Assembly: GCA_015039465.1 (NCBI GenBank)
Contig: MU130027.1
Location: forward strand, 200,140-264,139
Reading direction: 5' to 3'
DNA length: 64,000 bases
DNA from: Phlegmacium glaucopus
Lineage: Eukaryota > Basidiomycota > Agaricomycetes > Agaricales > Cortinariaceae
This document shows positions 21,412 through 34,485 of this stretch, in pieces. The notes under the pieces are model-generated. The model was not told the DNA's origin and searched no databases. It saw nothing but the letters and a program-made list of their open reading frames with translations. The position numbers and the translations under genes are program-made. Each line of letters opens with the position of its first letter. Within the stretch, counting starts at the first letter, position 1.

Positions 21412-21609
21412 AGCACATCACTGTGCTTACTCATCAAACATCAATACAAACATTCCCAACCCTCTTGCAACCCTATCCATATCATTTACAACCTCTATCC
21501 TTACCAATATTCCTGAAAGTTGCACAGGCTGCACGTTGCTTTGCTCCTTTTGGTTTCCCACCATTCCTACACTTATACATCCCATCACCATGCCCAAATC
21601 ATGTGCACA

Positions 21610-22422
21610 TGTTACATTCCGTCACACGTTACTCCGGTCCGACTCCGTTGGAGTCGTTTCTGGTAGTCCGTACTCCGTTCCAGTACTTTCCCTTGTCTCC
21701 GACTCTACTCCTCCTACATCCAACTCCAAGACTTCTCCATATCATTCCGACTCTTCCGACGATATCCCAAACCCCTTACCACATGTTCATCATAACAACT
21801 ATTCCTTTGTCATCACTTTCCCACTATCAGTCAGCACACCAGCCATGGATTATTCACCTAAGAATGCAGGATCTTTTCCGGGAGCAGAACGCAGCACTTA
21901 AATTTATATTCTATATTTCGGTTGCAATTCCTTTTATATTTAAAGTACTCGAACTTGTATGTTTTCCCTTAGTTCGAATATCAACCTAGTTTCCTCCTCT
22001 GTAAGCCTGGCTGCCAGTCTTACTCGTCTGTCGAGGTTTTCTTATCTTATCTTTTATTCATGTCACGCGATCGGACAGTATACAGGGAGATTCTGATTTC
22101 CTACTTCTACATTCTTACCGTTACGCTTGTACTCGTATCTGTCTCGTTCTCGACAATACAATGTGGTCCTATCAAGCTGTGTGACCGCTCAGTGAGGCTT
22201 CTCTGACAGGCAGCCTTTCATCCTCCTAGTCATCCTCTAAGTTCCCGCAACTTCCGGTTCCACTCCATTCCGTTCTTACTCCGAAATTAGGACACGAAGG
22301 TTTAGGGTAGCACAGCACACACGCTGAGGCTATAGTCCTTTCCCGTTCCGATCAGACTCCGTCCAATCCAGTTTTACTCCAACGTTTTACTCCGACGTTT
22401 CTCCTTTGTTCTAAACTTAACA
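21610..22422 (+). mobile_element. Solo LTR of the gypsy family (813 bp variant)
   Basis: TGTTACATTCC...CTTAACA is flanked by gcaca (21605-21609 and 22423-22427). It is opposite in orientation to the full element at 7574-15973. Compared with the 574-bp LTR it has about 230 extra bases (about 22000-22240), marking a longer subfamily. Confidence 0.92.
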
Positions 22423-22481
22423 GCACATCATTTTACTGTTACTTAGATACCAGTTCTTCTCCATGCTTCTTTTATCTTAGG

Positions 22482-22912
22482 TGTTACACCTTCAAACAGT
22501 TCAGAGAGTTCTGACCATAGACAGTTGTATAAAGATTGGTTCGTCAGTATAATGAACTCTAAAGAGTGCCAAGGAGTTGTTCCAAGGTATTGTCTTTAAG
22601 AGTTTGAGAGAGGTCAAGAAGAAAAGCAGATACAATTCTCAAGAACTAGCTAAGGAATACATCTGTGGTAAATACAGTTTATATAGGTAAAGGATGAGTC
22701 ACATATGTGAATGAGTTGTCCGCATGTAAGGTGTGAGTCATAGGTAAAATAAGAGTGACTCATGCAATGAGTCAAGTGCATGTCAATGAAACAAATGAAA
22801 AGAACAAGGTAAGCATATGTAAACAGGAATGAAAAGAGCATGCATAATGTGTGTAAGTGAAATGCCATTGTGTTCGGTGGAGTTAAAGAAAAAGAAAAGA
22901 AAGTTCGTAACA
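22482..22912 (+). repeat. Probable LTR of a second family
   Basis: It runs TGTTACACC...CGTAACA, followed at 22913 by ttaccccca, which could be a primer-binding region. No 5-bp duplication is visible (ttagg versus ttacc), so it may be the 5' LTR of a truncated element rather than a solo LTR. Confidence 0.5.
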
Positions 22913-23588
22913 TTACCCCCATTTTATGTGGATTGCCCAGAAATCAACTCAGTGCTAGGACTTCTGCTTCCTCCAAGTGGACAGTGTTGCCAACCATGAC
23001 CTTCTTCATGACAGTTATTGCATCATCAATATGGATTTGGTAGTCGTTCATTTGTTAAAATAATTGGTTGAGCGGTGACAGATAAAAAGCAGTGTCGAGA
23101 GGAATGACCGTTTTTGTCACAGACTGAACAATATCTGTCGATTACGATGTTGTTGTTGTTATTAATAATAATGGGATTTTGTCTCATGCCAGAAGTGGTC
23201 ATGTCAAGAACAGGAATAGGAGACTGCCGTGGAGAAAGTGGATATGGAGAATGTCCTCGTGCAGTGATAGGGTTTTGTCATCGATGTTGGATAAGAGGGG
23301 CAATTTGCTCTGCAAATCCATGACTCATCATGTTGTCGAAGGAGAAGATTGGCCATTTCTTGTTGATATGCAGTTTCTCATTTGAGTTGTTTTATTGTTC
23401 AGTTGACATAATAAAAATAAAGGAATTTAATATATAAAAGTGGAGTGTTTTGAAGAAATGGGGTGAGGTTGTTGATGTCGGTTTGAGTAGCAATGAAAGA
23501 AGAGAATTCTTCTTGTGTAAAATTGAAAATATTGGTTTGAGAGTGAGTAAGGCGAGAATAATGAGAAGAGGAGGATCAAGAAGGTGAT
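22913..23588. other. No gene resolved; possible internal remnant of the preceding LTR element
   Basis: Short frames occur on both strands. The sequence up to the Ngaro-like element end is unique in the window. I see no domain. Confidence 0.3.
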
Positions 23589-23738
23589 CTCGTACACTCG
23601 TTCATGCTGTGAGAGAAAAAGGAAGTATACAGATATAAACTCCTGAAGGTAGTTGAGATAGGTGAAGGGTTAACAAAAAAATTTGTAGTCATCAAAAACT
23701 CTAGGGCAAAGGACCAATGGGGTGCCAGCAGCTAACCC
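23589..23738 (-). repeat. Split direct repeat B2
   Basis: This 150-bp repeat from ctcgtacactcg to gctaaccc matches 23923-24072. Confidence 0.85.
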
Positions 23739-23780
23739 CAACAATCCTACTCTACTATCAGGTGAGGGTGGGAGGGAAAC

Positions 23781-23922
23781 GAAAGAGAGTGAGCTAAAGC
23801 GTATGGATAGTAGTAGAAGATTTGAAAGGGAGTAGTGGTAGTAAAAGAAGATATATAAACAAGGCTCTTGTGCGCTGTTGGTTCACAAGAAGGTTCACAC
23901 AACATGTGTCATGTGATGCCAT
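23781..23922 (-). repeat. Split direct repeat A2
   Basis: This 142-bp repeat from gaaagagagtgagc to gatgccat matches 36671-36812. It abuts B1 directly. Confidence 0.85.
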
Positions 23923-24072
23923 CTCATACACTTGTTCGTGCTGCAAGAGAAAAAGGAAGTATACAGATATAAAGTCCTGAAGGTAGTTGAGATGGGTGAA
24001 GGGTTAACGAACACATTTGTAGTTGTCAAAAACTCTAGGGCAAAGGACCAATGGGGTGCCAGCGGCTAACCC
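23923..24072 (-). repeat. Split direct repeat B1
   Basis: It is a copy of B2, adjacent to A2. The A2/B1 junction would mark the site of a circular intermediate in the known DIRS model. Confidence 0.85.
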
Positions 24073-24132
24073 TCAAAATGCCCAGACGACGGTGCACCAT
24101 TGTCTAACCCCCAAAAGGGCAGTTCAAGATAG

Positions 24133-25902
24133 TCATTTCTGTTTCTGTGAGTTAGTAGAGAGATTTTGGACGTGTTGTGGGACTATTTCATTGAGTGATC
24201 TCCAATATCGATGGAAAGAGTCTGATGACCAACATCTCATTGCTTTGACAATGTCAGGTGCGGTTCCTGCAATGAGTAGCTCTGTGGTACCTCCAATGTG
24301 AAAGCAATGGCCAGTCATGTGTGGGTATCCAAGCGACTGCCAGACAGTGTTACAGCATTGTAGAAAAGTTCTTTTGGTGAACGATTGGTGTCCTTTGTGC
24401 ATAGCATAAGCAAACAAGGGTAATGTATGTAGAGTGTGGCTCATGTGTAAGTGGTTTTTTAGTAATGTGATGGGATTGATGGGGTTTCCTTGTTCAACAA
24501 TTACAATATCTTGTCCTCAGTGGTGTGTTTTCATGTGTGGTAGATGAAGCATGTAGGCTGAAGCATTCCAAGTGTTAAGTTTAGACAAAGGGAAAACATT
24601 GGAGTAACTCTGGACCAGACAGAACAGAACCGGAACAAGTAATGGAAAGGACTTTGGCCTCAGTGTATGTGCTGTGCTGCCCAGCTCCTACAATGTCCTG
24701 ATTTCAGAACCGGAAGAGAACGGAAAGATGGAAGACCTCAGTGACTTAGATGATGAATAAGAGGAGGAAACTAAGATGATATTTGAACTGAGGAAAACAT
24801 ACAAGTTTTGAGTACTTAAATAATAAAAGGAATAGCAACTGAAATATAAAAGATAAATATAAAGTGCTGCGCTCTGCTCCCGGAAAGTCCTGCATTCTTG
24901 GGTGAATAATCCATAGTAGGGGTGCTGACTGATAATGGAAAAGTGATGACAAAGAAATAGTTGTTATGGCAAAGGTGTAGTAATGGGTTTGGAGTATTGT
25001 TGGAAGAGCCGGAATGATACGGAGAAGTCTCGGAGTTGGACGTAGGCAGAGTAGAACCGGAAACAAGGGAGAGTACTGGAATAGAGTACGGACTACCAGA
25101 ACCAACTCCAACAGAGCTGGACTGGAGTAATGTATAATGGAATGTAACACCAAGGCGACCTTTTAAGGTCAGTACAAGATGGCAACAAAAGGGTGGAAGC
25201 ATCAGAAATATGAGAAGGTAATAGTTTGCTGAGGTGACACTGTCCCCAGAAGGCAGTGACTGCGCAAGCAGTGAAAGTGTCATCTAAAGGATCTGTCAAG
25301 TCTAAAACATTAATAAGTTGAATAAGCATGATGGTGTTTATAGGCATGCAAAGAGGTCTTTTGGAATGAGCTGGAGCGAGGTGGTCCACACCATTTAAAA
25401 TGAATTGCAGTTGAGCACTGCCTTTCCAAGCGATGTTATGAATGGTGTGCCATGTCTTTATAGCAGATATTCATCCTCGTGCCATCTTTCCTGCATGTTT
25501 CCCTGCACTTGAAGCTGCGAAAGCGCATAGAACAAACTTGTTGGCTGGTAGTCGTAAGTGATTTGGAATGTCTTCTAAGTCACAGAATCAAATGAAGTCT
25601 TTGACAGTACTAGAGTAATGGCTAATAGTAGCACTAGCCCATCCTTTTTGTAATACTTCATAAATGTGTGATTGGGTTTTAAGGGAGAGATGATGGTTTT
25701 GAGAATGGAGCTGGTGATGTGGTGAATTTGGGGTCTGAAAAAGGATGGGATGAGGAAGAGAATGTCCTGATATGTTCAATGGTATAATGTATTTTGTCAA
25801 ATGATTGTCAGGTGGATGATTAGGGTGGGTATGGGCTAAAGGTATGATAGGAATAGGAACATTAGAGTACATGATAGTGGAGGATGTGGTCAATGAACAC
25901 AT
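24133..25902 (-). pseudogene. Tyrosine recombinase (integrase) of the Ngaro-like element
   Basis: The N-terminal part is at 25902-25588 (VLQKGWASATISHYSSTVKD, the SAM-like core-binding start). The middle is at 25389-25153 (MPINTIMLIQLINVLDL, FTACAVTAFWG), and the catalytic C-terminus is at 24444-24133. The expected H-x-x-R box reads GHCFHIGG, so the Arg of HxxR is His (a CpG-to-CpA type change). The nucleophile Tyr is kept in FHRYWRSL. Frames are disconnected and a solo LTR splits the middle from the C-terminus. Inactive as shown. Confidence 0.8.
24573..25149 (-). mobile_element. Solo LTR of the gypsy family in the recombinase gene
   Basis: TGTTAAG...TGTAACA (577 bp) is flanked by ccaag (24568-24572 and 25150-25154). 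The orientation is the same as the full element at 7574-15973. Confidence 0.93.
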
Positions 25903-26044
25903 AATATGTGAATTGTTAAAGAAACAATGAAATTGTATTAGTAAGCAAGAATCAAGGTAAAGTAGCTAAGGTCAAAAAGGATGTCAAAACTGATGGTAAA
26001 GTGAAGGTATCTAAACTATGCAGTAAATTAGTGGCAGGTAAGCC

Positions 26045-27227
26045 TCAAGAGGGTCTATCTGTGATTTTTGAGGAAGATGGTACATATAAAGAAGAAATCC
26101 ATATGCTATGGGTACTCAAAAGCGAGGTTATCTGTTGTAAGACTGAGTGTTGTTCTGGACTATGTGATTTTCCTCCTTCAATAGTGTGAATGACTCCTTG
26201 GTTGTCTGACTTTATAATGAAATGGATATTGGAGAAGCTGCGGAAAATTGTGAGCATTAAACTGATTTTGATGGCAATAAATTTGGCCCAACCTATGTTC
26301 TGGCTGTTTTTGTTCCAGCCATCTTTTAGCATCCAGGAGTCCCATTCTCCATTGAAAACTACCCCGATGCCCCAAGAGGATGATGCATCAACCCAAAATT
26401 CTATACTGGAGGCTGCAGGAGGTGATGCAATGCTAGGATTGAGCTGCAGAAACTAAGTGATAGTTTTTCTCGCCACCATTGTACATCTGACAGTACACTG
26501 GGGTTAGGTGTCTTGCATGAGAAAACCGAATGTGAATGTGAAAAGGAGGAGGCAAAATGCAAAATTGCTGGTAAATGCAATCATCCGTCGGGAAGTGCTA
26601 GGGAACAGTGTACAAGTGCTCCTAAAAGTGATTCAGCATCTTTAATAGCAAATTTCTTTTCTGATGTCCAAACCTCAAGCTTTTTAAGGTATCAAGTTTT
26701 CTTCTCTTGAGGAATTTTGATGGTTTTTGATGGTATATCCCAAATAAAACCTAAGTACTTGAAGCTAGACACGAACAGCCTAGTCTTAGACTCCTTCCAT
26801 GGCCATCCAAGCTGGTCTGCTAGATTGTATAGATCTTGTAATGAGTATGAATATGTATATGGAGAGTCAGAGATTGAGTTGAGTGGATAGCAGAAGAAGG
26901 CAAAGTCGTCCACCCAGTTTTTGACTGGTTCAAAACTTTTGGAAGATGAGACTGCCGTCATAGCATTGGCCATTTTACCAAAGATGCCTCCTGAGCTAGT
27001 GGCTCCGAACAGGGCATTGTGATCTATGTAGAAGAGATTGTTCCAATGTATGACAAAATTACGCTGTTGGGATGGGATGATTGGGCAGCAGTGATATGCT
27101 GCATCAACATCGAGTGTTGCCGCCTCAGTTCCGGCAGGTGCATTAACTATGATTTTTCTGATGTCATCGAAAGTACCCCAGTCGCATCTGAAGTTCTCCA
27201 TATCAATTTCCACATTGACCAAGGAGC
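26045..27227 (-). pseudogene. RT core and RNase H of the Ngaro-like element
   Basis: The RT core reads ATLDVDAAYHCCPI, the FGATSSGG box and the catalytic KNWVDDFAFF (xDD) between 27227 and 26692. RNase H follows with IKSDNQGVIHTIEGG and SPEQHSVL at 26332-26045. Between them (26333-26691) the frame is degraded. The RT N-terminus lies on the far side of the LINE at 34486-34943. Confidence 0.85.
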
Positions 27228-27497
27228 AAAGTGGATCATTTTTTTTGATTACCATGACCTGCCACTTTTTTCCCACACCTTCAGTGGGGACTCAAGAACG
27301 CAGAGATAGTAATATACATTGAGAGTAGCATACAATTTCCAGTCCTAAAACAAGAAAAGAAATCTTCTCCACATTATGCCCACAACACGGGACAAATCCC
27401 AACCATCCATCAGAACAGCCAGAGACGTATCCGGGGAAGCAGAATCAACTACCAGCAGAGTACCAAACACAAGAGTTCTGTCGGAAATGAAATTAGC

Positions 27498-29508
27498 ATG
27501 CCAAATACCAGGTCAAAGAAAACAGAAGGGGTGCTCAAAGATTCCAGGAAAAGTATCAATAACGCAACAACAGCAAAGAAGTGGCTCAGCAAGGAAGAAC
27601 TAATTATAGAAGGAGAATCCCTGTCACTGGCGTCGCTGTCCCAAGCGCTTATGTGGCTCGCAGCAGGGGACAAGAACACTATCGAGCAGCTAGTAGACGG
27701 AATACGGGCGGTAGCTTTCTGCTTGGAAATGGTCAATGCGACAGCAGTGGTAGAAAAGACGGTCAAAGAGTTTGGGGAAGCAACAAAGAAATGGATAGAG
27801 GAGGCCACGGCAGAGATTAAGAGAGTGGTAGAGGAAGTAGCAGAGGGAGCGAAGGGACATAGGGAGGAAGTAACGGGGGTAGAAGGAAACCGGAGTTGGG
27901 CAGAGGAGGTGGAAGAAGAAGAGAGGACAGGGGCATTACCGCAAAAAACCATCAACAAAATAGCCAAGGCAATTCCGAGCTATGCACAAGCTTTGGCGAG
28001 AGAGTGGAACAAAGAAAAAGACAGAGAATCAGAAATGGTCCATCAGGATTACAGAGCCAAAGAGGCGATTAAAAGGAGAAAGATCTTAATAGATGGTCTA
28101 GAAGGGGTGATAGGAGCAGCAGATGGTCTGGCGCCAAAGGAAATAGTAGTCAAAGCCAACCTAGCAGTGGAGGAAGCAAAGGAAGAAATGGAGGGATATG
28201 GGTGGTACGAAGAAGGGGAACCGAAAGTGATAGCAGCCAAGGTGTTAGAAAACGGGGGGGTGGTTTTGGAGATGGACTCAGAGGAGTCAGCAACGTGGTT
28301 GCGACAGGAGCAGGTGCAGAAAGCCTTCGAGAAACATTTTGGAGGTTCAGCAAAGATCAAGAAACCGGTTTACCAGGTAGTGGTGGACTTCCTACCAGTA
28401 ACACTAAGAGACACACTAGGAGACCTTACCGACAAAATGGAGGAGAACAACAGCCTGTCACCCGGGACGATCGCAAAGGCCAAATGGATAAGAGCACCAA
28501 AAAAATTGGAAAGAAGGGCAGAGGTTTGCGCACACTATTCTCACTGTGACAGGGAGGAAGGAAGCGAGTATATTGATACAGAAAGGAATAATCGTGGAGG
28601 GGCAGAGGATGAGGGTCAGGAAGATGGAGGAGGAACTGAGAAGATGCTTTAAGTGCCAACAATATGGCCATACGGCAGCCAAATGCAAGAACACGCAGGA
28701 CGTCTGTCCCAACTGTGCCAGAGCACACCAGAGTAATCTCTGCGATAAGGCAGCAGACGGTTTCCGATGCGTCAATTGCAAGAAGAGAGGACTAGCAGCC
28801 AATCATGCAACATGGGACTGTGCGTGCCCCAGATACACAGAGGAGAGGGCGAAAGTAAAGGCAAGAGACCCAGGGAATCAGTATGTGTACTTCCCAACAG
28901 AAGAAGAATGGACATGGCAACGGAAAGAAGAAGGGGGGAACCAGGAAGGAAATGTAGGAGGGAGAAGGAGAAGCGAGGAGGAGGAGATAAGAAAGGGTAG
29001 AAGAGGCTGGGGGGCAGATGAGCAAGACCGACAAGCAGACAGAGGCTGGGCAGGTATGAAGGAGTTGAGAACACTGGAAATGGAGGATGTGATGGGAAAT
29101 CTCGACGAGTGGTTGTATATAGAAGAAGGAGGAAAGAACAAGGGCCGGAAGAATAGAGGAGGAGTGGAAGGGGCAGGGGTAGCGAGAACACAAGAAGGAA
29201 GCAGGATAGCGGCTCCAGGTCGACCAGGCCAAGTACAACGAGAAACAGGCCAGTTGTGGGAGAACAAATACCAGGTCAATCGCAATTACGGGACTTCTGG
29301 GCGACAGGAACCAGCAGCAGAGAGGAGGGAGAACACGAAGAAAACATCAACAATGAATTCAATATCCAAGTATGATGAACACAACAAATCCCAAAATATT
29401 GAAGATTTGGCAGCAAAACACCAGGAAATCTTTGAATGTACAACTAGCCACGCTACACAGTGTAGAGAACAAATACAATATGATATGCATTCAAGAACCA
29501 CACATTGA
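27498..29508 (+). pseudogene. LINE ORF1: gag-like nucleic-acid-binding protein
   Basis: MPNTRSKKTEGVLKD opens a charged, helical N-terminal half (about 340 residues). A one-base slip near 28528 switches to the frame with three zinc-knuckle-like modules: CFKCQQYGHTAAKC, CPNCARAHQSNLC and CVNCKKRGLAANH...C (about 28645-28830). A Gly/Glu/Arg-rich tail ends at 29508, overlapping the ORF2 start by 137 bp. It is typical of Tad/I-clade ORF1 proteins that coat LINE RNA. Confidence 0.85.
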
Positions 29509-32500
29509 TTTCCAGGCTTTCTCGAGGGCGACAGGAGTCTGGACGGCAGTATACCCAACAGGCTTCAAGCACGATGCAAACTCAGAAGACAGACCCAGGG
29601 CGCTCACCCTAGTACACACGAGGCTATCAACAAATGTGTGGACACAAGTACCAGTCGATTCACTGGATATAGTTGCCATACGCATCAAAGGAGAGCAAGG
29701 GACGTTAAATGTATACAATATATACAATGATTGCACGCATTCCGAGACAGTTAGGGTATTGGAGAGGCATTTAGAAAGGAGGGAAGGGGAAGCACAGTAC
29801 AGAGAAGATGGGGGGGACAGAATAGAAGGGGATATATGGTTATAGGATTTCAACAGGCATAATCCATGGTGGGAGGATGCAAGAAACAAAAGGCTTTTCA
29901 CAAGGTGGAATCTAGAGGAAGCCCAAATCCTTATTGATGTCCTAGTGGAACGCAATATGGACCTGGCATTGCCACCATATACGCCAACGATTGTCAACTC
30001 AAGAGGGGGAAGAACTAGACCAGACAATGTCTTCATATCAGAAGAACTAAACAGTTGGATTGTCATATGTAAAGTAAAACAAGAAGACACACCGCCTCTA
30101 GCAGACCACTTCCCAATCGTCACACATATCAAACTGGACATCGAGAGGAGTATAAAGACAAGCATATGGAACTTCAAAGCCACGGATTGGAAAGAATTCA
30201 GAAAAGAGTTGAATAAAGAGATGGAAGGTCTACCAGAACCCAAGGAGCTGGAGAGGAAGGAGGATGTGGACGAGATGATAGAGGGTCTGGATGAGATGAT
30301 CATAGGGGTAATGGGAAAAGTGGTGCCAAAAAGCAAGCCGTCACCATATGCTAAAAGATGGTGGAACAAGGGCTTAGACGAGCTGAGGAAGAGAGCAAGG
30401 AAGTTGGCCTCCAAAGCTGAACACTTCCTGGAATTTCCGCTACATTCCAGTCATGAGAAGGCTAGGAAAGCAAGGAATAAGTACAGCGAAGGTATAAAGA
30501 AAGCTAAACAGGACCATTGGGAGAATTGGCTCGAAGAAATATCGGGCAAAACACTTTGGGACAGTCACAAATTCATGGCTATGCCAGCAGCAGACGGCAG
30601 CAAAACTAGAGTCCCCACCCTTATAACCAGCAACCAGGAGGGCAACAAGACAGAAACGCAGGACAACGAAGGGAAAAGCAAATTATTACACGAAGTCTTC
30701 TTCTACCCACAGGTGGAAGAACACGGAGTAGACCCCAATCACTTATATCCAGCACCAGCGTTCAAGTTCGAAACCATCACAGACAGGCAAATCGAAAGAG
30801 TGGCTAAAAGTCTGAGCCCGTACAAGGCACCAGGACTAAGCGGCATCCCAAATGCGGTACTCACCCACTGCGCAGACATGTTAGCACCGCGACTAGGGCC
30901 CATCTTTAGGGCAACCTTCGAGTTGGAACACTATCCGGGCAAATGGAAGAAATATTGGACAGTAGCTCTTAGAAAACCAGGAAAGTCGGACTACACTCTG
31001 CCAAACGCGTACAGACCCATTGCGCTACTGGACATTTTCGCTAAACTATTGTCAGCCTGTGTCAAAGAGAATCTGGAATACCACATGGAGAGGCTAAATC
31101 TGTTGCCAAAGAATCAGTACAGAGGGAGGAAGGGCAGAACAGCAACGGATTCAGTACACGCACTGATAGATTTCACCAAACAAGCTTGGCGAAAGAAGGA
31201 GGTGGTAATCGTCTTCTTAGACATCAAAGGCGCTTTTCCGAACGTGTCAATCCCAGTACTAATGCACGATATGAGGAATGCGGGCATACCTCAGAAGTAC
31301 ACCAGATGGATTGACAACAAAACCACAGGAAGAGAGACAGTCATCACATTCAACAACTACACATCTCCACCTTTCGAGGTGAAAAACGGTTTGGACCAAG
31401 GTTGTAATCTATCACCGTTCAGCTATAACTGCTACAGCGCTAGTCAAATGAAAGCGGTGATAGGATCCATATAGCCTCTAGGTCTGTAAACAGGTTATTT
31501 TCGCGGTTTAACAACTTTGCAGACACTCGCGGATACCTCGCAGTTACCATTACCACTCGCACTCTCGGCCGCGGTTACCAGTAATTCTCGCACATCCTTC
31601 GCATCTCGCACAACATACTATAATCCTCGCATAACCTTCACACATCACTTCTACGACCTTCGTGACTATCCAACGCACCCTCATTTCTCTTAGCGTTTCA
31701 TACTTCGACATATCTTCAACTCTCTCTATCAATACTGGACTTAGCCATTTCTTTCCTTCGCAACCACACCTTCGCACAGCTTCTCTTTAATCTCACGGTC
31801 TTTCACGGCTCGCATACACATCCCTTTCACTGGTTTGATCATGGTCCGTGTTGTTTTCAACTTACTTTCTTTTAAAATTTCTATATATATTATTATTTTA
31901 TCATCTCCTTCGAAACAGGAGGTCATTCAACTGACCTCCTTACTCATCACTTCTATTGTTATTCTATCTCCTATTTCTTTGTTACCAAACTACTGGGCCC
32001 ATGTGACTTCGCATTAGCTCAATTTTTACATTACTGTTTCGCATATCCGCACCTGGCTAGCTTGTTACTCTTGTATTAAGTACCTGTAGCAAGTAGGAGG
32101 CAAGGCGGACAAGAGACAGCCAGAGTTTTGATCCCACAAACTTTGCAGCAACGTTCTAAGTCAATAAGTCTCATTCTTTAAGCTACTTCGCGTACTGCGT
32201 TATCATTCGCGAACTTCGCTATCTTCACGGTCTACTCTTCTTGCGTATCTCAATACCGCGAACTTCTCTTTAAAACTCTATCGAGGAAATCTACATTAAC
32301 CCCTCCAAACTACGTTACTACTTGCGGTCTGATCCCACCGCAGGTACATCAGCGGTAGGAACAAGTGAACAAGAACTAGCCAGCACGTACGCAGACGATG
32401 GAGTATGTGTGGTATGGGCAGACACGCTGGAGGAGGCAGGGGAGAAGATGATGGAGATGTTCAACAGGATAGGGGGGCCAAGGGAATGGGGAGAGACGCA

Positions 32501-34237
32501 CCATTCATTATACGAATATCACAAGATCGCAGGAGTGGCAGCTAGTCGCAAAAGAATACCAGATCCAACAAACCCTAGCAAAAGGATCAAGCAAGGACTA
32601 ATCACCATAAAACTAGACGACCAACATTCTATCACCACAATTCCGTCCTACAAGTTCTTAGGAGTGATCATAGACAGCGAACTACGGTTCAAGGAGCAGG
32701 CAGTATCAGCCATAGGAAAGGGTACCAAATGGACAAACAAGTGCGACAACTCACCAAAAACGTGAGGGGGATGAAAGGAGAGTTAGCGAGGAGAATGTAC
32801 TACGGAGCAGCAGTACCAAAGATGCTATACGCAGCAGATGTATGGTGCGCACCGGTGCCGGGGAGTAATCGAGGAAAAGGAAGAGGGAACACAGGAGTAA
32901 TCAGGAAGCTAGAAAGTATTCAGAGGAAAGTAGCAATCCAAGCAGTGGAGGCACTACGAACCATGCCTACGGACCTACTCTTCGCTCATGCAGACATGAT
33001 GCCTATGCGACAGCTCATCCAAACACATTGTCAAGCAGCAGCGCTGAGACTTGCGACAATAGGAGAGGACCACCCATTATACAAATGAGTCCAGAAGGCG
33101 GCGAGAAGACATCCCAAATCGCATCCGTCTCCGCTACATGGTATCCTTCAAAACAGTAGAGTCAAGCCGTACACAATGGAAAACATAGATCCAAAACCGA
33201 AACATCCAAACTGGGCCTCAAATATTCAAACAAGGATAGCGGAGGACAAGGAAGAGGCATGCAGAGAGGAGGAAACAGAGGAAGCAGATATAAGGATATA
33301 CACCGATGGGTCAGGAAAGAATGGGAAGATAGGGGCAGCGGCTGTACTGCGGTTTGGCTTCCGTCCCAGGAAAACGGCGAGGTACCATTTGGGAAGTAGT
33401 GACAAACACACGGTCTTCAAGGGAGAGTGTGTGGGAGAACTCCTCGGACTGCGTCTGTTACACTTGCTAGGGCTACAGGTCAACTTAAACAGATGGAAGG
33501 CAGTAATAGGAGTGGATAGTCAAGCAGCCATTTGGAGGCTGGATCGGAGAGAGGGAGGGCCAGCATTGTACATAGTAAAGGAAATCCACAAAGGGGCGAA
33601 CAACCTTATGCGAAAATTCCCGAGACTTCAGATAAAGGTCAGGTGGACTCAAGGGCACGTGGGATTGAAAGGAAACAAGGAGGTGGACAAAGAAGCGAAG
33701 ATGGCAACAGAGGGGGAGGAAAGGAACCAAAACAGTGATTTCGGCATACTAAAAAGCACCCTGCCCACGAGTAAATCTGCACATAGGCAGTGGCTCAGAG
33801 CCAAGGAAAAGAAAAGATGGATCAAAAGTTTCCAAGAAGGCCCGAGACGCAACAGAGTAGCAGCCATCGACACATCCATGCCATCCAACAAGTATAGGAA
33901 GATGACAGCAAGATACCCCAAAAAACACACGAGTATCCTGACACAATTACGAACACAACATATACCGTTACGAGCCTATCTCCACAGGTTCAAACTAGAA
34001 GAATCACCCACATGCCAGCAATGTGGGGAGGAACCGGAGACTACTACACACTTTCTTTTCTTCTGCACAAAGTTTGAAGGACAGAGGAATAAACTCAAGC
34101 AGGAGCTCAAAAGGGGAAGGGAACTCGATGCCAGCATCCTGGGGGAGAAGAAGTCTATACCAGCAGTGTTCAGATACATCGAAGCAACAAAATGTTTTGA
34201 AGACTCGCATGGATCATTCAGCCCGCACGGCAATTAA
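29372..34237 (+). pseudogene. LINE ORF2: endonuclease, reverse transcriptase, RNase H
   Basis: The AP-type endonuclease has KIWQQNTRKS, CIQEPHI, then DFNRHNPWW and a C-terminal ADHFPI. A TAG at 29843-29845 sits just before DFNRH. RT motifs are SPYKAPGLSGIPNAVL, NAYRPIALL, FLDIKGAFPNVS, LDQGCNLSPF and, after the inserted LTR, STYADD. RNase H has IYTDGSGKNG, GELLGL, VIGVDSQAAI and WTQGHVGLKGN. A CQQCGEEPETTTHFLFFC finger-like tail ends the protein. The other defects are a slip near 32740 and a TGA at 33086-33088. Confidence 0.9.
31458..32350 (+). mobile_element. Solo LTR (893 bp) in LINE RT
   Basis: TGATAGGATCC...GGTACATCA is flanked by agcgg (31453-31457 and 32351-32355). Removal joins QMKAV to GTSEQELASTYADDG in frame. 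A second, partial copy lies at 62817-63605. Confidence 0.93.
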
Positions 34238-34485
34238 GACTAGGATAACCAGACGAAAGACACAACACAAATGCTGGCACTACTCATACACTACACTTCA
34301 CTCATAATCACCATCGCGCATCTTCTCAGAAGGCCACCAACGTTCACATAGTCAGAACCTCATGGACCCGTACCACTACCAATAGAGCAACAGTAGAGAA
34401 GCAGTCCGACATAGGGCTTCGCCCCACAGGACTATAATTGGAAATATAATAATAATAATAATAATAATAATAAAGTGGATCATTT

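Larger units (their letters stand above)
27242..34471 (+). mobile_element. RNase-H-bearing LINE (Tad/I-like) inserted in the Ngaro-like RT gene
   Basis: It is flanked by a 14-bp duplication aaagtggatcattt (27228-27241 and 34472-34485). Removing the LINE restores the RT frame (FPLNDPLCSLVNVEID). The order is a 5' leader of about 250 bp, ORF1 with CCHC knuckles, ORF2 with endonuclease, RT and RNase H, a short 3' region, and a (TAA)n tail (34447-34471). A solo LTR lies inside RT. It appears full length but carries two frameshifts and at least two stops. Confidence 0.93.

Noticed and set aside
34447..34471. Simple (TAA)n microsatellite
   Set aside because: It is the LINE 3' tail, directly followed by the target duplication.
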